Shown piece by piece: positions 23,092 to 33,215 of a stretch of 37,479 nt of DNA. The translations under genes and the position numbers were made by a program. Each line of letters starts with the position of its first letter. Position 1 is the stretch's first letter. Location of the stretch: the NCBI GenBank assembly GCA_964517355.1, contig CAZFCK010000016.1:1-37479 (forward strand). The letters are read 5' to 3'. This DNA comes from CAZFCK01 sp964517355. Lineage in GTDB: Bacteria > Desulfobacterota > Desulfovibrionia > Desulfovibrionales > Desulfovibrionaceae. The notes under the pieces were generated by a model. That model had not been told where the DNA came from. It did not search any database and saw only the letters and a program-made list of their open reading frames with translations.

Positions 23092-25098
23092 TCACTGGAG
23101 GGGCTGCCGGTCCGGCTGCACCGCCTGGGGCGACGATGCCCCGGGGGCGGCATATCCCGCGGGCAGGGCATAACCGGAGGCGGGAGCGGGCTCTGTGGCC
23201 TCTGTCATGGGAGCGAGGCGCGTGTACCCATTCTGGGTGGGGCGGAACACGAAGAGCTGCTGCGTGGCCACGCCTCCCGCGTTCCAGGTTATGGGAGCCT
23301 GACTCCAACTCATGCTTTGGGTTTGCTGGATGCGCCGGTTTATGTCTTCGGGCGTCCATTTTTCATCTATTTTGCCCAGCAGGGCGCCGCATTGCACGAA
23401 ATCGTAGCCCAGAGCGGTCCAGAAATCGGGCATGGGCTGGCCTTCGAGCTGCATCCGCTGCTTGAGGGCCACGGCGGCGGGGGAGGTGTTTTCGCTCCAC
23501 CATGCGCCGGGAAAAATGGTTTTTTCAAAGCTGGGCATTTCCACATATTGTTTGCGGTCTATGCTGGGCCCCCAGATGGAGGGCCCCATGACCAGCATGT
23601 CCTGGGCATTGTGATAGAGCAGATAGGGCACAAGCAGCTCGGCGTTGTCCCAGTCGCCGGGAATGAACACGGCGCCGGCTCCGCTTTGGGCCACCCGGCC
23701 CGCCGTATCGCCCCATTGTTCCGTATTGCGCGGGGAATAGCCCTCGGAGGCAATCACGGCGATACGGTTGGACATGGTCTCCTGCCGGAAGAGCTGGGCC
23801 ATGTGCATGCCGTAGGATTCCTGGGGAAAGAGCACGGCCATGGTCTGCACGCCGAATTGTTGGACGGCGGTGCGCAGGAGCACGCGGACCTGATCTTCGG
23901 CGCTGGCGAAAAAGCGCCAGGCGTCACGGCCTTCCACCGCGGAACCGAGGCTGGCCATGAACGCGAAGAAGGCGCGTCGGCGTGGGAGATCAGTGTTCAT
24001 GATCTGCTTGAAGATATCCACGCGCAACGGGCCGCCGATAACGACCACTTCCGGGGGCAGATTCGACAGATCCTGCTGCCAGGTGGCGCCGTCCGTGTTC
24101 ACAACCTGCACGTCGACCTGGGTGCCTTGGTCCGAAAGATCCTTTTGCGCGGCCATGGCGCCGCGAAGCACTTTCGCGGCCACTTCGGCGTAAGGGCCGG
24201 TGAGGGGCAGGGCCAGAGCCACGGCTTGTTGGGCCGCGCCGGGTTTCGGCTCGTCCTTGCCCAAGACCTTCTGCGCAAGGCCGGGATCGGCGAGAAAAGG
24301 CGCCACGCGCTGCACAATGGTATAGGCCTGATTGCGTGTCATGAGGTTTTGGGCCAGGCGCCGGGCCTTTTCCAATTCGATGATCGTATAAGGAAACGCG
24401 GAGCGGCTTTCTTCCGGGATGAGCAGTTGAAAGGCTTCCAGATGGGGCAGTTGCACTGGAGCGAGTTCGTCCAGCAGCATGCCTTCGATAAGGGCCGGGG
24501 AATTTCCGCCACGCTCCTTGGCTTGTTGCTGCACAAGGGCGAGAACCATCTGGGGCCTGTGGATGTCGCCCCTGGCCCATTGTAGACAGGCCAGCACGAT
24601 GCCCGCTCTGGTGCGAACCTCCCAAGGCAGGGAGGTGTCCGAGGACAGGGCCAGCAATTCGGTTTCCTGCAGGCCCCCGTCGCCGAGATTCTTGATGGTG
24701 CGGAAGCATGCGCTCTGCCAGGCGGCGGTCTGCGCCGCTTCGGGCAAGGCTGTGCGCCAGCGGGTGAGCGACTGCAGGGCCAGATGGTACTGTTTCTGCT
24801 CCAACGCGCTGCCGACGAGACGTTCCCAGGCCAATGCGCGCAGATCGGGAGACAGGCCATCCTGTTCCGTGAGCTTCCGGTAGAGGCTCATGCTCAAGGA
24901 GTAGTCCCCGGCTTCCCAGGCCGCGGCGGCACGCTGTTCAAGGGGGCGTTCCGCAGGGCGCGGTGCTGGAGGTTCTTCGGCTGAAGGCACCATAAAGGCG
25001 CACCCCCCGAGGAGGAAGAGAGAAAACAGCAGCGCCATGACGGCGTGCACCAGCGGGAGATATCGGGTCTGCACGGAAGAGCCTGAAGAGCGCGTCAT
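23092..25098 (-). CDS. Penicillin-binding-protein activator-like lipoprotein (LpoA / Peripla_BP_6 type)
   Basis: A 668-aa predicted lipoprotein: a hydrophobic signal (about 15-30) ends in the lipobox LLGGC, with lipidated Cys33 followed by Ala, so outer-membrane sorting is likely. Residues about 50-290 are alpha-helical and TPR-like (WEAGDYSLSMSLYRKLTEQ). From about 305 a type-1 periplasmic-binding fold begins (VALALPLTGPYAEVAAKVLR, VVVIGGPL, AVLFPQESYGMHMAQLFR, ALGYDFVQCGALLG). This two-part layout is that of LpoA-type activators of peptidoglycan synthases; the sequence is diverged, so a different binding role is possible. AGGA precedes the start. gatC follows after 34 nt. Confidence 0.75.
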   Translation of the reverse strand: MTRSSGSSVQTRYLPLVHAVMALLFSLFLLGGCAFMVPSAEEPPAPRPAERPLEQRAAAAWEAGDYSLSMSLYRKLTEQDGLSPDLRALAWERLVGSALEQKQYHLALQSLTRWRTALPEAAQTAAWQSACFRTIKNLGDGGLQETELLALSSDTSLPWEVRTRAGIVLACLQWARGDIHRPQMVLALVQQQAKERGGNSPALIEGMLLDELAPVQLPHLEAFQLLIPEESRSAFPYTIIELEKARRLAQNLMTRNQAYTIVQRVAPFLADPGLAQKVLGKDEPKPGAAQQAVALALPLTGPYAEVAAKVLRGAMAAQKDLSDQGTQVDVQVVNTDGATWQQDLSNLPPEVVVIGGPLRVDIFKQIMNTDLPRRRAFFAFMASLGSAVEGRDAWRFFASAEDQVRVLLRTAVQQFGVQTMAVLFPQESYGMHMAQLFRQETMSNRIAVIASEGYSPRNTEQWGDTAGRVAQSGAGAVFIPGDWDNAELLVPYLLYHNAQDMLVMGPSIWGPSIDRKQYVEMPSFEKTIFPGAWWSENTSPAAVALKQRMQLEGQPMPDFWTALGYDFVQCGALLGKIDEKWTPEDINRRIQQTQSMSWSQAPITWNAGGVATQQLFVFRPTQNGYTRLAPMTEATEPAPASGYALPAGYAAPGASSPQAVQPDRQPLQ

Positions 25099-25186
25099 GT
25101 AAAAGGTCCTTACAACGGCAAATGGCCTGGTTCGTCATTCATAGGTCGAATCAAGCCATGTTATACGCCTTTTTCGCGCTTAGCAA

Positions 25187-25219
25187 GTCCGCCCCGGCAT
25201 TTGAGAAGCCGGGGCGGAC
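25187..25219 (-). terminator. Strong hairpin after dnaK
   Basis: GTCCGCCCCGGC and GCCGGGGCGGAC form a perfect 12-bp stem with a 9-nt loop, further flanked by CAA/TTG-type pairing. The T-run on the minus strand is poor, but the position 37 nt past the dnaK stop suggests termination or 3'-end protection. Confidence 0.6.
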
Positions 25220-25255
25220 GTAACTTGCGTATGAGATATGAGGAGGGTGCGCGCG

Positions 25256-27175
<1,920 letters not shown>

Positions 27176-27263
27176 TGCTGAGAGTCCTCCTCATTTTTTT
27201 CTTGCAAGCGATTGGTATTCAACTAAGTCGTTTTTTCCCTGCGTCCAGGGGAGAAGATGGATT

Positions 27264-27827
27264 TTATTGGGCCTTGCTGATGACGACCTTGGCCGGACGC
27301 AGCAATCTTTCCTTGAGCAGGTAGCCGCGTTGGTAGAGCTTGGTCACATGCCCAGGCTCCATGCCGCTGTCGGCTTCGTCGGCAACCGCCTCGTGCAGCT
27401 CTGGGTTGAAAGGCTCGCCTACCTGGCCCACGGCTTCCAGCCCGTGGCGTTTGAGGGTGTCCATAAATATTTTGGTGGTCATTTCCACGCCCATGACCAC
27501 GTCTTTGCAGGCTTCCACCTTGCGGCCGTGTTCCAGGGCCAGTTCCAGATTGTCGAGCACCGGGAGCAGATCCGCCAGGACGCTTTCGGCCGCGTATTTT
27601 CTGAATTCTTCCTGTTCGCGGGCGATGCGTTTCTTGAAATTGTCCATCTCGGCCAGGCTGCGCAACCGCACTTCATCGGCTTGCTCTTTTTCGTTGCATA
27701 CGCTGCAGATGCGATCCTTGCACAAGGCGAGCAACTCCTCGTCCGTGAGCTGCAGTTCGAGCTGTTGATCGGACGCGGGCGCTTCTCCGGCCTGTTGCGT
27801 GTTGTTTTCCATGTTATTGTCCGTCAT
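27264..27827 (-). CDS. grpE: Nucleotide exchange factor GrpE
   Basis: Releases ADP from DnaK. The 187-aa product has an acidic, Gln-rich N-terminus, a long coiled coil (RLRSLAEMDNFKKRIAREQE) and the beta domain with MTTKIFMDTLKRHGLEAVG and GEPFNPELHEAV. Odd: the start of the coil carries C36-x4-C41-x2-C44 (LCKDRICSVCNEKE), not present in E. coli GrpE; it could bind metal or respond to redox. AGGA lies upstream of the start. It is the middle gene of hrcA-grpE-dnaK. Confidence 0.96.
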   Translation of the reverse strand: MTDNNMENNTQQAGEAPASDQQLELQLTDEELLALCKDRICSVCNEKEQADEVRLRSLAEMDNFKKRIAREQEEFRKYAAESVLADLLPVLDNLELALEHGRKVEACKDVVMGVEMTTKIFMDTLKRHGLEAVGQVGEPFNPELHEAVADEADSGMEPGHVTKLYQRGYLLKERLLRPAKVVISKAQ

Positions 27828-27873
27828 TATCGCGATTCCTCCTCGCTCTGTTCTCCGGTTTTATGGAACCGGT

Positions 27874-28911
27874 TCAGAATCGTTCCTTCATCAGCGTCGT
27901 CAGTGTTTGGGATATGAAATCCACCACCGGAATGACCCGTGCGTAATCCATACGCAGGGGGCCGATGACGCTCACGACGCCCAGGGGCCGTTCCTCGTCG
28001 CCATACGTGGAACTGATGACGCTGCATCCGTGCAGATCGTCGATTTCCGCCTCCTGCCCCAACATGATTTTGATGCCTTGCTCTTCAATAGTCTTGTCCA
28101 AAAGGCCCAAGAGCCGCGTGCGCTCTTCCAGCAGGCGCAGGATATCGCGCATTTTTGCCACGTCGGCGAATTCAGCGTGTTCGAATATGTTCAGCGTGCC
28201 GTCCACAAAGATTTCACGCAGCGGATTGGCTTCGAATGTGGTGCGCGCCAGGCGCAAGGCCTTGCGGTACAGGAGCTTGAGTCTGGCCTTGGCGTTCTCC
28301 AGTTCCGCGATGATGCGCGTCCGGGCTTCGGCAAGCGTCATGCCCCGATAGTTGTCATTGAGGTAGTTGCCGAATTTTTCCAGTTCGTCCCTGGTGATGG
28401 TCTCTTCAACGGACAATAACTTGTTCTGCACGATGCCCGCGTCCAAGACAAGCACGGCCAGCACCAGCCCGGGCTTAATCAGGGCGAAGTCTATTTCCCT
28501 CCAGCGCACGTCTTCATGCCGGGGCGCCAGAATCATGCCCACTTGGCGCGAAAGGCTGGAGACCAGCTTGCTGGCGCGGCTCAGAACCTCCGAGAGTTCC
28601 ATGCCGGCCTCTTTGAGCTGCCGGTCAATGGATTTTTTATATTCCGGAGACAACTGTTCAGGCATGAACACGGTGTCGAGGTAATGACGAAACGCCAGCA
28701 CGGTGGGGATGCGTCCGGCTGATGTGTGCGGCTGTTCCAGATACCCTTTTTCCGTGAGGTCGGCCATGACGTTGCGCATGCTCGCCGGTGAGAGCCTCAG
28801 TCCGGATTGCTTGGCCACGGTGCGCGAACCCACGGGCATAGCCTTGACTATGTAGTCTTCAATAATAGTCTTGATGACTTCTTCTTCGCGCGGCAAAAGT
28901 TGTTCTTGCAT
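27874..28911 (-). CDS. hrcA: Heat-inducible transcription repressor HrcA
   Basis: Represses heat-shock genes by binding CIRCE, with activity depending on GroE. The 345-aa product shows the N-terminal winged helix (AKQSGLRLSPASMRNVMADL, then GYLEQPHTSAGRIPT) and the later HrcA domain (GMILAPRHEDVRWREIDFAL, VVSVIGPLRMDYARVIPVVD). It is first in the operon and has a CIRCE element ending 15 nt before its start, so it is autoregulated together with grpE and dnaK. Confidence 0.97.
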   Translation of the reverse strand: MQEQLLPREEEVIKTIIEDYIVKAMPVGSRTVAKQSGLRLSPASMRNVMADLTEKGYLEQPHTSAGRIPTVLAFRHYLDTVFMPEQLSPEYKKSIDRQLKEAGMELSEVLSRASKLVSSLSRQVGMILAPRHEDVRWREIDFALIKPGLVLAVLVLDAGIVQNKLLSVEETITRDELEKFGNYLNDNYRGMTLAEARTRIIAELENAKARLKLLYRKALRLARTTFEANPLREIFVDGTLNIFEHAEFADVAKMRDILRLLEERTRLLGLLDKTIEEQGIKIMLGQEAEIDDLHGCSVISSTYGDEERPLGVVSVIGPLRMDYARVIPVVDFISQTLTTLMKERF

Positions 28912-28925
28912 ACGTCGTTACCTCG

Positions 28926-28952
28926 TTGGCACTCTCTTTATGGGAGTGCTAA
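28926..28952. promoter_or_regulatory. CIRCE operator (HrcA binding site)
   Basis: TTGGCACTC-N9-GAGTGCTAA. This matches the consensus TTAGCACTC-N9-GAGTGCTAA except for one base (A to G). It lies directly upstream of hrcA and overlaps the expected transcription start. Confidence 0.95.
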
Positions 28953-28953
28953 A

Positions 28954-28982
28954 TGGGTAACAACGCCATGGCCCCCTGTCAA
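28954..28982 (-). promoter_or_regulatory. Putative hrcA operon promoter
   Basis: On the minus strand a perfect TTGACA (28977-28982) lies 17 nt from TACCCA (28954-28959), a poor -10. CIRCE starts immediately downstream, the usual place for HrcA repression. The -35 is convincing, the -10 is weak. Confidence 0.45.
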
Positions 28983-29044
28983 GAGTGATACACGTAGCAT
29001 ATTGTGATCATATAGTATTTTTTTAATCTAAAAACACTCCTGCA

Positions 29045-30643
29045 TCAGGGAGAGTCTGTTGCGGCGAGGGGGGGACGCTCCGGAATCCCTTGTAAGACAA
29101 AATTTCCGTTCAGCATCCTGAATTCGCTTCCCAGCATGCCGCCGTTTTCCACTTTCAGGCGCAACGTACCGCGCAGCGCGCCGAGAAGGGTTGACCAATC
29201 CGCGCCCCGGGCCGCAAGTTCAAGGTTTGCCTCGGCGGCTCCGCTCAGCGGCGGTTCGGCCGTCATGCGCGCCAGGAGCGTTTCCATGGCCGCGCCCGTA
29301 AGAGAGAGACGCAGAGCCAGCGCGAGCTCCTGGGCTTCGATGGCCGCATCGAACGCGCCGGATATCTCCCCGTCGGCGGTAAGCGCCAGTGGACCGGGGC
29401 GTATGGGCCCCACATGCAATGTCCCGTTGCCTCCCACCGCATGGAGATTGACGTTTCGGAATTCCAATCCGGGGAAACGGAGTACCGCCAGTTGCAGGGC
29501 CGCGTCAATAGCCAAGGCGTCGCTCCACAAGAGCAATCCGGCGGGCGGGGGCGAAGGCGGGGATGCTTCTACAGGATCAGTGTTGCCGGCGTCCATCGCA
29601 AGGAAGGGCGCAAGGTCCAGCAGCGCCCCTTGCAGGCTCAGGTTGAGATGCGCAGGCTGCGCCAGGGAGAGCGAAGCCTCGCCGAGCAGGTCCGTTTCGC
29701 CCATGCGGAGATAAATATCTTGCAGGCGTAGCGCTTCCGACGATCCCGAGACGCGCAAACCTGCGCGCAGATTCGGTTGCCGGCCGAGGGGGCGCGGCGG
29801 AGAAAGGCCCAGGATGCGTTGCAGGGTGGGCCACGGGGCTTGGAGCGACACCGTCCCTTTCATTTGCGGGGCGCTTGCCAGTTCCGAGACGTGGAATTCC
29901 GCAGCGCACGAGGCGTCCCAGATGGAGAGTTTCAGGTCGCGGCATTGCGCATAGGCCTTGCCGGGGGCGTAAATGAAGGAGGCGCGCATGCGTAGCGGGG
30001 CCGGTTCCGCCCAGGGCAGCGCCGCCCCGAATAAGGTGAGTGCGAGGTCGAGATCGTCGATGGCGAGTTCATCGCCGTTGACCACGGCCTGGCAGGAGAG
30101 CTCCACGCCGCGCAGTTCCAAGGGGGAGGCGCCGGCATTGTCCTGAATGACCACGCGCCCTTGGCTGATTTCGAGGTGCGCTCCGTGAAACAGACCGAAC
30201 GAGAACGAGGCGGGGGGCGCGGCCGTAGCGGCGCCGTCTCGCCGCGAGTTCCAGCGGCCGTCATTGCCCCGCGCCACATGCAGCACGGGACGGATGAGCT
30301 TGCATGTCGTCACGTGCAGGCCGCCTTGCAGCAGGGGCGCGAGGGCCAGTTGGAGTTCCAGGCGCTCGGCCCGGAGCAGGGGTTCGGCCTGCCCCCCTTG
30401 GAGGTTATTGTCTGCTGAGCGCAGGCGGATGTCCTCCGCCACCAGAGTTGGGCGGGGCAGCAAGGCGAGGGAGACGGGCTGCGCGATGGTCAGCTCAAGC
30501 CCCGCGTATTCTCGGGCCGCTTGCCGCGCCAGGCGGCGCAAACGTTCTTCGCCGACGAGCCATGGGCCGGCGTAAAGGGCGGCAAGCACGAGCAGGACCA
30601 AAGCGCCGAGAATGATGGACGCTATGCGCAGGGCTGGTTTCAT
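29045..30643 (-). CDS. AsmA-family membrane-anchored protein
   Basis: A 532-aa protein with one N-terminal transmembrane helix (about 5-28, IASIILGALVLLVLAALYA) and a long periplasmic region of repeated beta-strand pattern typical of AsmA-like proteins, which are linked to lipid transport between membranes. Seen: WLVGEERLRRLARQAAREYA, then PVSLALLPRPTLVAEDIRL, and a C-terminal AsmA core (GTLRLKVENGGMLGSEFRM). Start 30643 (MKPALRI) is preferred; a GTG at 30697 would overlap the upstream gene. It begins 8 nt after the STAS/kinase fusion stop, so the two are co-translated. The function link is unknown. Confidence 0.83.
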   Translation of the reverse strand: MKPALRIASIILGALVLLVLAALYAGPWLVGEERLRRLARQAAREYAGLELTIAQPVSLALLPRPTLVAEDIRLRSADNNLQGGQAEPLLRAERLELQLALAPLLQGGLHVTTCKLIRPVLHVARGNDGRWNSRRDGAATAAPPASFSFGLFHGAHLEISQGRVVIQDNAGASPLELRGVELSCQAVVNGDELAIDDLDLALTLFGAALPWAEPAPLRMRASFIYAPGKAYAQCRDLKLSIWDASCAAEFHVSELASAPQMKGTVSLQAPWPTLQRILGLSPPRPLGRQPNLRAGLRVSGSSEALRLQDIYLRMGETDLLGEASLSLAQPAHLNLSLQGALLDLAPFLAMDAGNTDPVEASPPSPPPAGLLLWSDALAIDAALQLAVLRFPGLEFRNVNLHAVGGNGTLHVGPIRPGPLALTADGEISGAFDAAIEAQELALALRLSLTGAAMETLLARMTAEPPLSGAAEANLELAARGADWSTLLGALRGTLRLKVENGGMLGSEFRMLNGNFVLQGIPERPPLAATDSP

Positions 30644-30651
30644 GGCGATGG

Positions 30652-32976
30652 TCAGATCGCGTCCGCTGTGACGATTGGTTCCAGAATCTGTTCGCACAGG
30701 ATGCCGGCCATAATGGCGCCCATGCGTTTGCGCCGCGGTTCATAGTCGCGGAAGCAGACAACGGGCAGAGCCCACTGCAGCACCGCGAGCAGATAGGGGC
30801 GGATATCGGTTTCAAATAAGGTGACCGTGCCCGCGTAACTGCGCAATCTGCGCAAAATCTGGTAGGCCTTGGAGATGCGCGCGTCGCTGCCCGCGTAACC
30901 GAAAGGGGGCACTGCGGCCAGGGTCGGCGTTGCGTACCATGTTTCCATGAACAGCGCGAGGGTGTCGCAATCCGCATCCGAGTTCAGCCGGGCGTGCTCC
31001 ACGAGCAGTATGGGTTCCAGCCGGGCGAAATCGCCGACAGCGTTGCCTCTGCGGGTTTCGGAAAAGTCGATGATGTAGATGTTTTCGCGTTCGTCCAGGA
31101 GCACGTTCTGCATGTTCAAGTCGCCGTGCACCACGCTCGTGTACCAATGCATGGTTTCATGGGCGCGCTTGGGAAATTCGTGGGCCAGCACGTGAAAGGG
31201 GTTGCGCAGCGGGCGTCCAAGTTCCGGGCAGTCGAAAACCGGTGCGTCCGCCCCCAGTCCGAGTTCCTGTTCCGCCGCTTCCAGGATGTTGGGGAAGCGT
31301 TGCGTGGGGTCGTGCTCCCTCCAGGGGCGCACGATGTCCAGACAGGGCTGCCCGTACCAGGGCTTGAGGATGCTGGTGACGATGCGGTCGAAGAGCGGGA
31401 CGACCTGGGCAGCGGGGCGGTTGAGATAGTGATCAGCCAGCCAGGAGAGTTTTGTATCGTGGCCGCCGATGCCGAGCAGGTTGTAGCGCAGGCCCGCCTG
31501 ATCGTCATGCGTCGCATGGCCTATGACGCTGGTGGCGTTGTTCAGAATGAAGGGCTGCACATGCTGCCGGTAGGCCTGGAGTTCACGATTGATAAGGGCG
31601 GCGCCGCCGAGTTTCAGCACTGTGGGCAGTTGGCGGCGGTTATGGAGGTCAAAGCTTTCCGCAATGAAATTTGTCGAGCTGTAGCCTCCGTGCAAAGGTG
31701 TGAGCACAACCCTGGAGGATGCGGATTCCGGGCTTTCCATCGTGGGATTGGCGAAAATGCGCCGTACGATGACATCCCAGGTTTCCGGCCAGTTCTCGCC
31801 GGGTGTTTCAATGCGCAGCCTTTTTTCGCTTGCGGAACGCTGCGTGGGATGCGGCCAGGCCCAGCCCGCGCCCCTGTGCATGGTTGCTTCCGGGCCGATT
31901 TCGCAAAAGGAGTGGATATGCTCGAGAGTGCAGAGTTGTTCCACGTTTTGCGACAGTTTGCCGTGGCTTGAGACATTGGGCGCAACGTTCAGGGTCAGGG
32001 CCAGGGCGCAGCAAAAGAGGTCGCCGTCACGCCTCCAGGGCAGAAAAGGGAGCGGATTTGGCGACTTTTCAGCGCTGCCGCCGAAATAGTAAAAGCACAG
32101 GATCATGGCGCCGGGGGCCGGGGCCGCGTCTTGCGCCGAAGGCTTGAGATCGTCCGCGAAAAGCTGCACAACGCTTATTGTGGCGTTGTCCGCTTCGTCG
32201 AGGAGGCCGGCCTTCTTTTGATCGGCGTGCAGTTCGCGCAGCAATCGTCCCAGGCTCAGGGAGTCTTTGGCCTGTATGCTGAAACAGGCGTCGGGATCGC
32301 CGGAGATGCTCGCTCCTCGGGCCACGAACATCACGGTTTCCGAAGGGTAGCGGGTGGTGAGGAAATCCGGGAGTTCCGGCGCGCCGTCCGGCAACAGGGC
32401 CGCCACGGTATGGCTGGCGAAAAAAAGTCCCATGTTGTCCAAGGCATGCTCGCGTCTGCTCCCGAACCCGCCGAAGCCCATGCAGATGCCGAGTTCCGCC
32501 AGACTGGCCTGGAACAGGCCGTCTTTGGCCGGGTCTTCCCATAGTTCCATGAAGTTGCCCGCTTGGGAAAGCAGGCTGAAATGGATCTCCGCCTGCTCCG
32601 TGTCGCGCGTCCAGGTGAGCGGGGCGCGCGCGCCAGCGCCTTGCAGGGCCTGCCGCGTATCCGGGGCGGTGGTGAAAATGGCCGTCATGCCCGAGAGCTC
32701 GATAACCTGGGTGACGAAAGGGGTGGGACGGCAAATCACGAGCCGGCGTTTCTGCTTGCCCAATTTTTTGTGCAGTTGCAGCAGAACGCGCAGCCCGGCG
32801 CTGGAAATGTATTCCAACTCGCCCACATCCAGGAGCACCGTGCCGGCCTCTAGGGGCAGGTCGGTCCAGGAGGCTTCGAACGTCGCCGCCCCTGCCGAGT
32901 CCAGCCGTCCAGTAAGAAGGATGCAAATGGCGTTGGGATGGTTCTCGGGGGACTGTTCAAAAGAGATATCGAGCAT
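30652..32976 (-). CDS. STAS domain fused to kinase-like phosphotransferase
   Basis: A 774-aa cytoplasmic three-part protein. Residues 1-115 are a STAS (anti-anti-sigma) domain; YISSAGLRVLL places Ser59 at the usual phosphorylation site. Residues about 125-400 are a middle region I cannot firmly name, with GICMGFGGFGSR and VAALLPDGAPELPDFL; a degenerate PP2C-like or ligand-binding fold is possible. Residues about 420-774 form a protein-kinase-like/aminoglycoside-phosphotransferase fold with a candidate ATP lysine (TVLKLGG), a following glutamate (INRELQAY), the catalytic loop VVHGDLNMQNVLL (His617, Asp619, Asn624) and metal-binding Asp637 (YIIDFSE). The kinase motifs look intact. It may be a TCAD9-type kinase, from memory only. 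AAGGA precedes the start. It is operonic with AsmA. Confidence 0.78.
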   Translation of the reverse strand: MLDISFEQSPENHPNAICILLTGRLDSAGAATFEASWTDLPLEAGTVLLDVGELEYISSAGLRVLLQLHKKLGKQKRRLVICRPTPFVTQVIELSGMTAIFTTAPDTRQALQGAGARAPLTWTRDTEQAEIHFSLLSQAGNFMELWEDPAKDGLFQASLAELGICMGFGGFGSRREHALDNMGLFFASHTVAALLPDGAPELPDFLTTRYPSETVMFVARGASISGDPDACFSIQAKDSLSLGRLLRELHADQKKAGLLDEADNATISVVQLFADDLKPSAQDAAPAPGAMILCFYYFGGSAEKSPNPLPFLPWRRDGDLFCCALALTLNVAPNVSSHGKLSQNVEQLCTLEHIHSFCEIGPEATMHRGAGWAWPHPTQRSASEKRLRIETPGENWPETWDVIVRRIFANPTMESPESASSRVVLTPLHGGYSSTNFIAESFDLHNRRQLPTVLKLGGAALINRELQAYRQHVQPFILNNATSVIGHATHDDQAGLRYNLLGIGGHDTKLSWLADHYLNRPAAQVVPLFDRIVTSILKPWYGQPCLDIVRPWREHDPTQRFPNILEAAEQELGLGADAPVFDCPELGRPLRNPFHVLAHEFPKRAHETMHWYTSVVHGDLNMQNVLLDERENIYIIDFSETRRGNAVGDFARLEPILLVEHARLNSDADCDTLALFMETWYATPTLAAVPPFGYAGSDARISKAYQILRRLRSYAGTVTLFETDIRPYLLAVLQWALPVVCFRDYEPRRKRMGAIMAGILCEQILEPIVTADAI

Positions 32977-33092
32977 TGGAAATCCTTAACTTAGGGGAAA
33001 GGCCGTTTCCGGCGCTGCGTCAAGAGGGGCACAAGGTCACCGGCCACGCCGGGGGTAAGCCGCGGCAGCCGGGAGTCGAGTATGGGGAATAG

Positions 33093-33122
33093 TGTATAGC
33101 GTATATCATACGCGGCCCTCAA
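33093..33122 (-). promoter_or_regulatory. Promoter with palindromic operator for the STAS/kinase operon
   Basis: On the minus strand TTGAGG (33117-33122), an 18-nt spacer and TATACA (33093-33098) fit a promoter. The spacer contains the palindrome GCGTAT-ATC-ATACGC (33099-33113, perfect 6-bp arms), placed where a repressor would block polymerase. Confidence 0.5.
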
Positions 33123-33128
33123 GCAAGA

Positions 33129-33146
33129 GGCAAGGATTGCCTTGCC
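33129..33146. promoter_or_regulatory. Inverted repeat before the cobQ promoter
   Basis: GGCAAGG-ATTG-CCTTGCC, perfect 7-bp arms, sits 5 nt upstream of the cobQ -35. It could be an operator or a hairpin. It lies between the two divergent promoters. Confidence 0.4.
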
Positions 33147-33151
33147 AGACA

Positions 33152-33180
33152 TTGACACGTATAGGCCTTGCTTCGATAGT
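33152..33180 (+). promoter_or_regulatory. cobQ promoter
   Basis: Perfect TTGACA (33152-33157), 17-nt spacer, GATAGT (33175-33180, 4 of 6 matches to TATAAT). Transcription would start near 33187, which excludes the GTG at 33186 and supports the GTG start at 33216. No cobalamin riboswitch fits in the remaining 30-nt leader. Confidence 0.6.
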
Positions 33181-33215
33181 GGGCGGTGCGTTGGGCGCAA
33201 AACCAGGAACCGGTA

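Noticed and set aside
22942..24585. Long plus-strand reading frame (547 codons) opposite the lipoprotein and gatC genes
   Set aside because: Antisense shadow; protein is His/Gly-rich and lacks any motif, whereas the minus strand has lipobox and binding-protein folds.
33000..33215. Possible cobalamin riboswitch before cobQ
   Set aside because: No B12-box-like sequence found, and the best promoter leaves only about a 30-nt leader.
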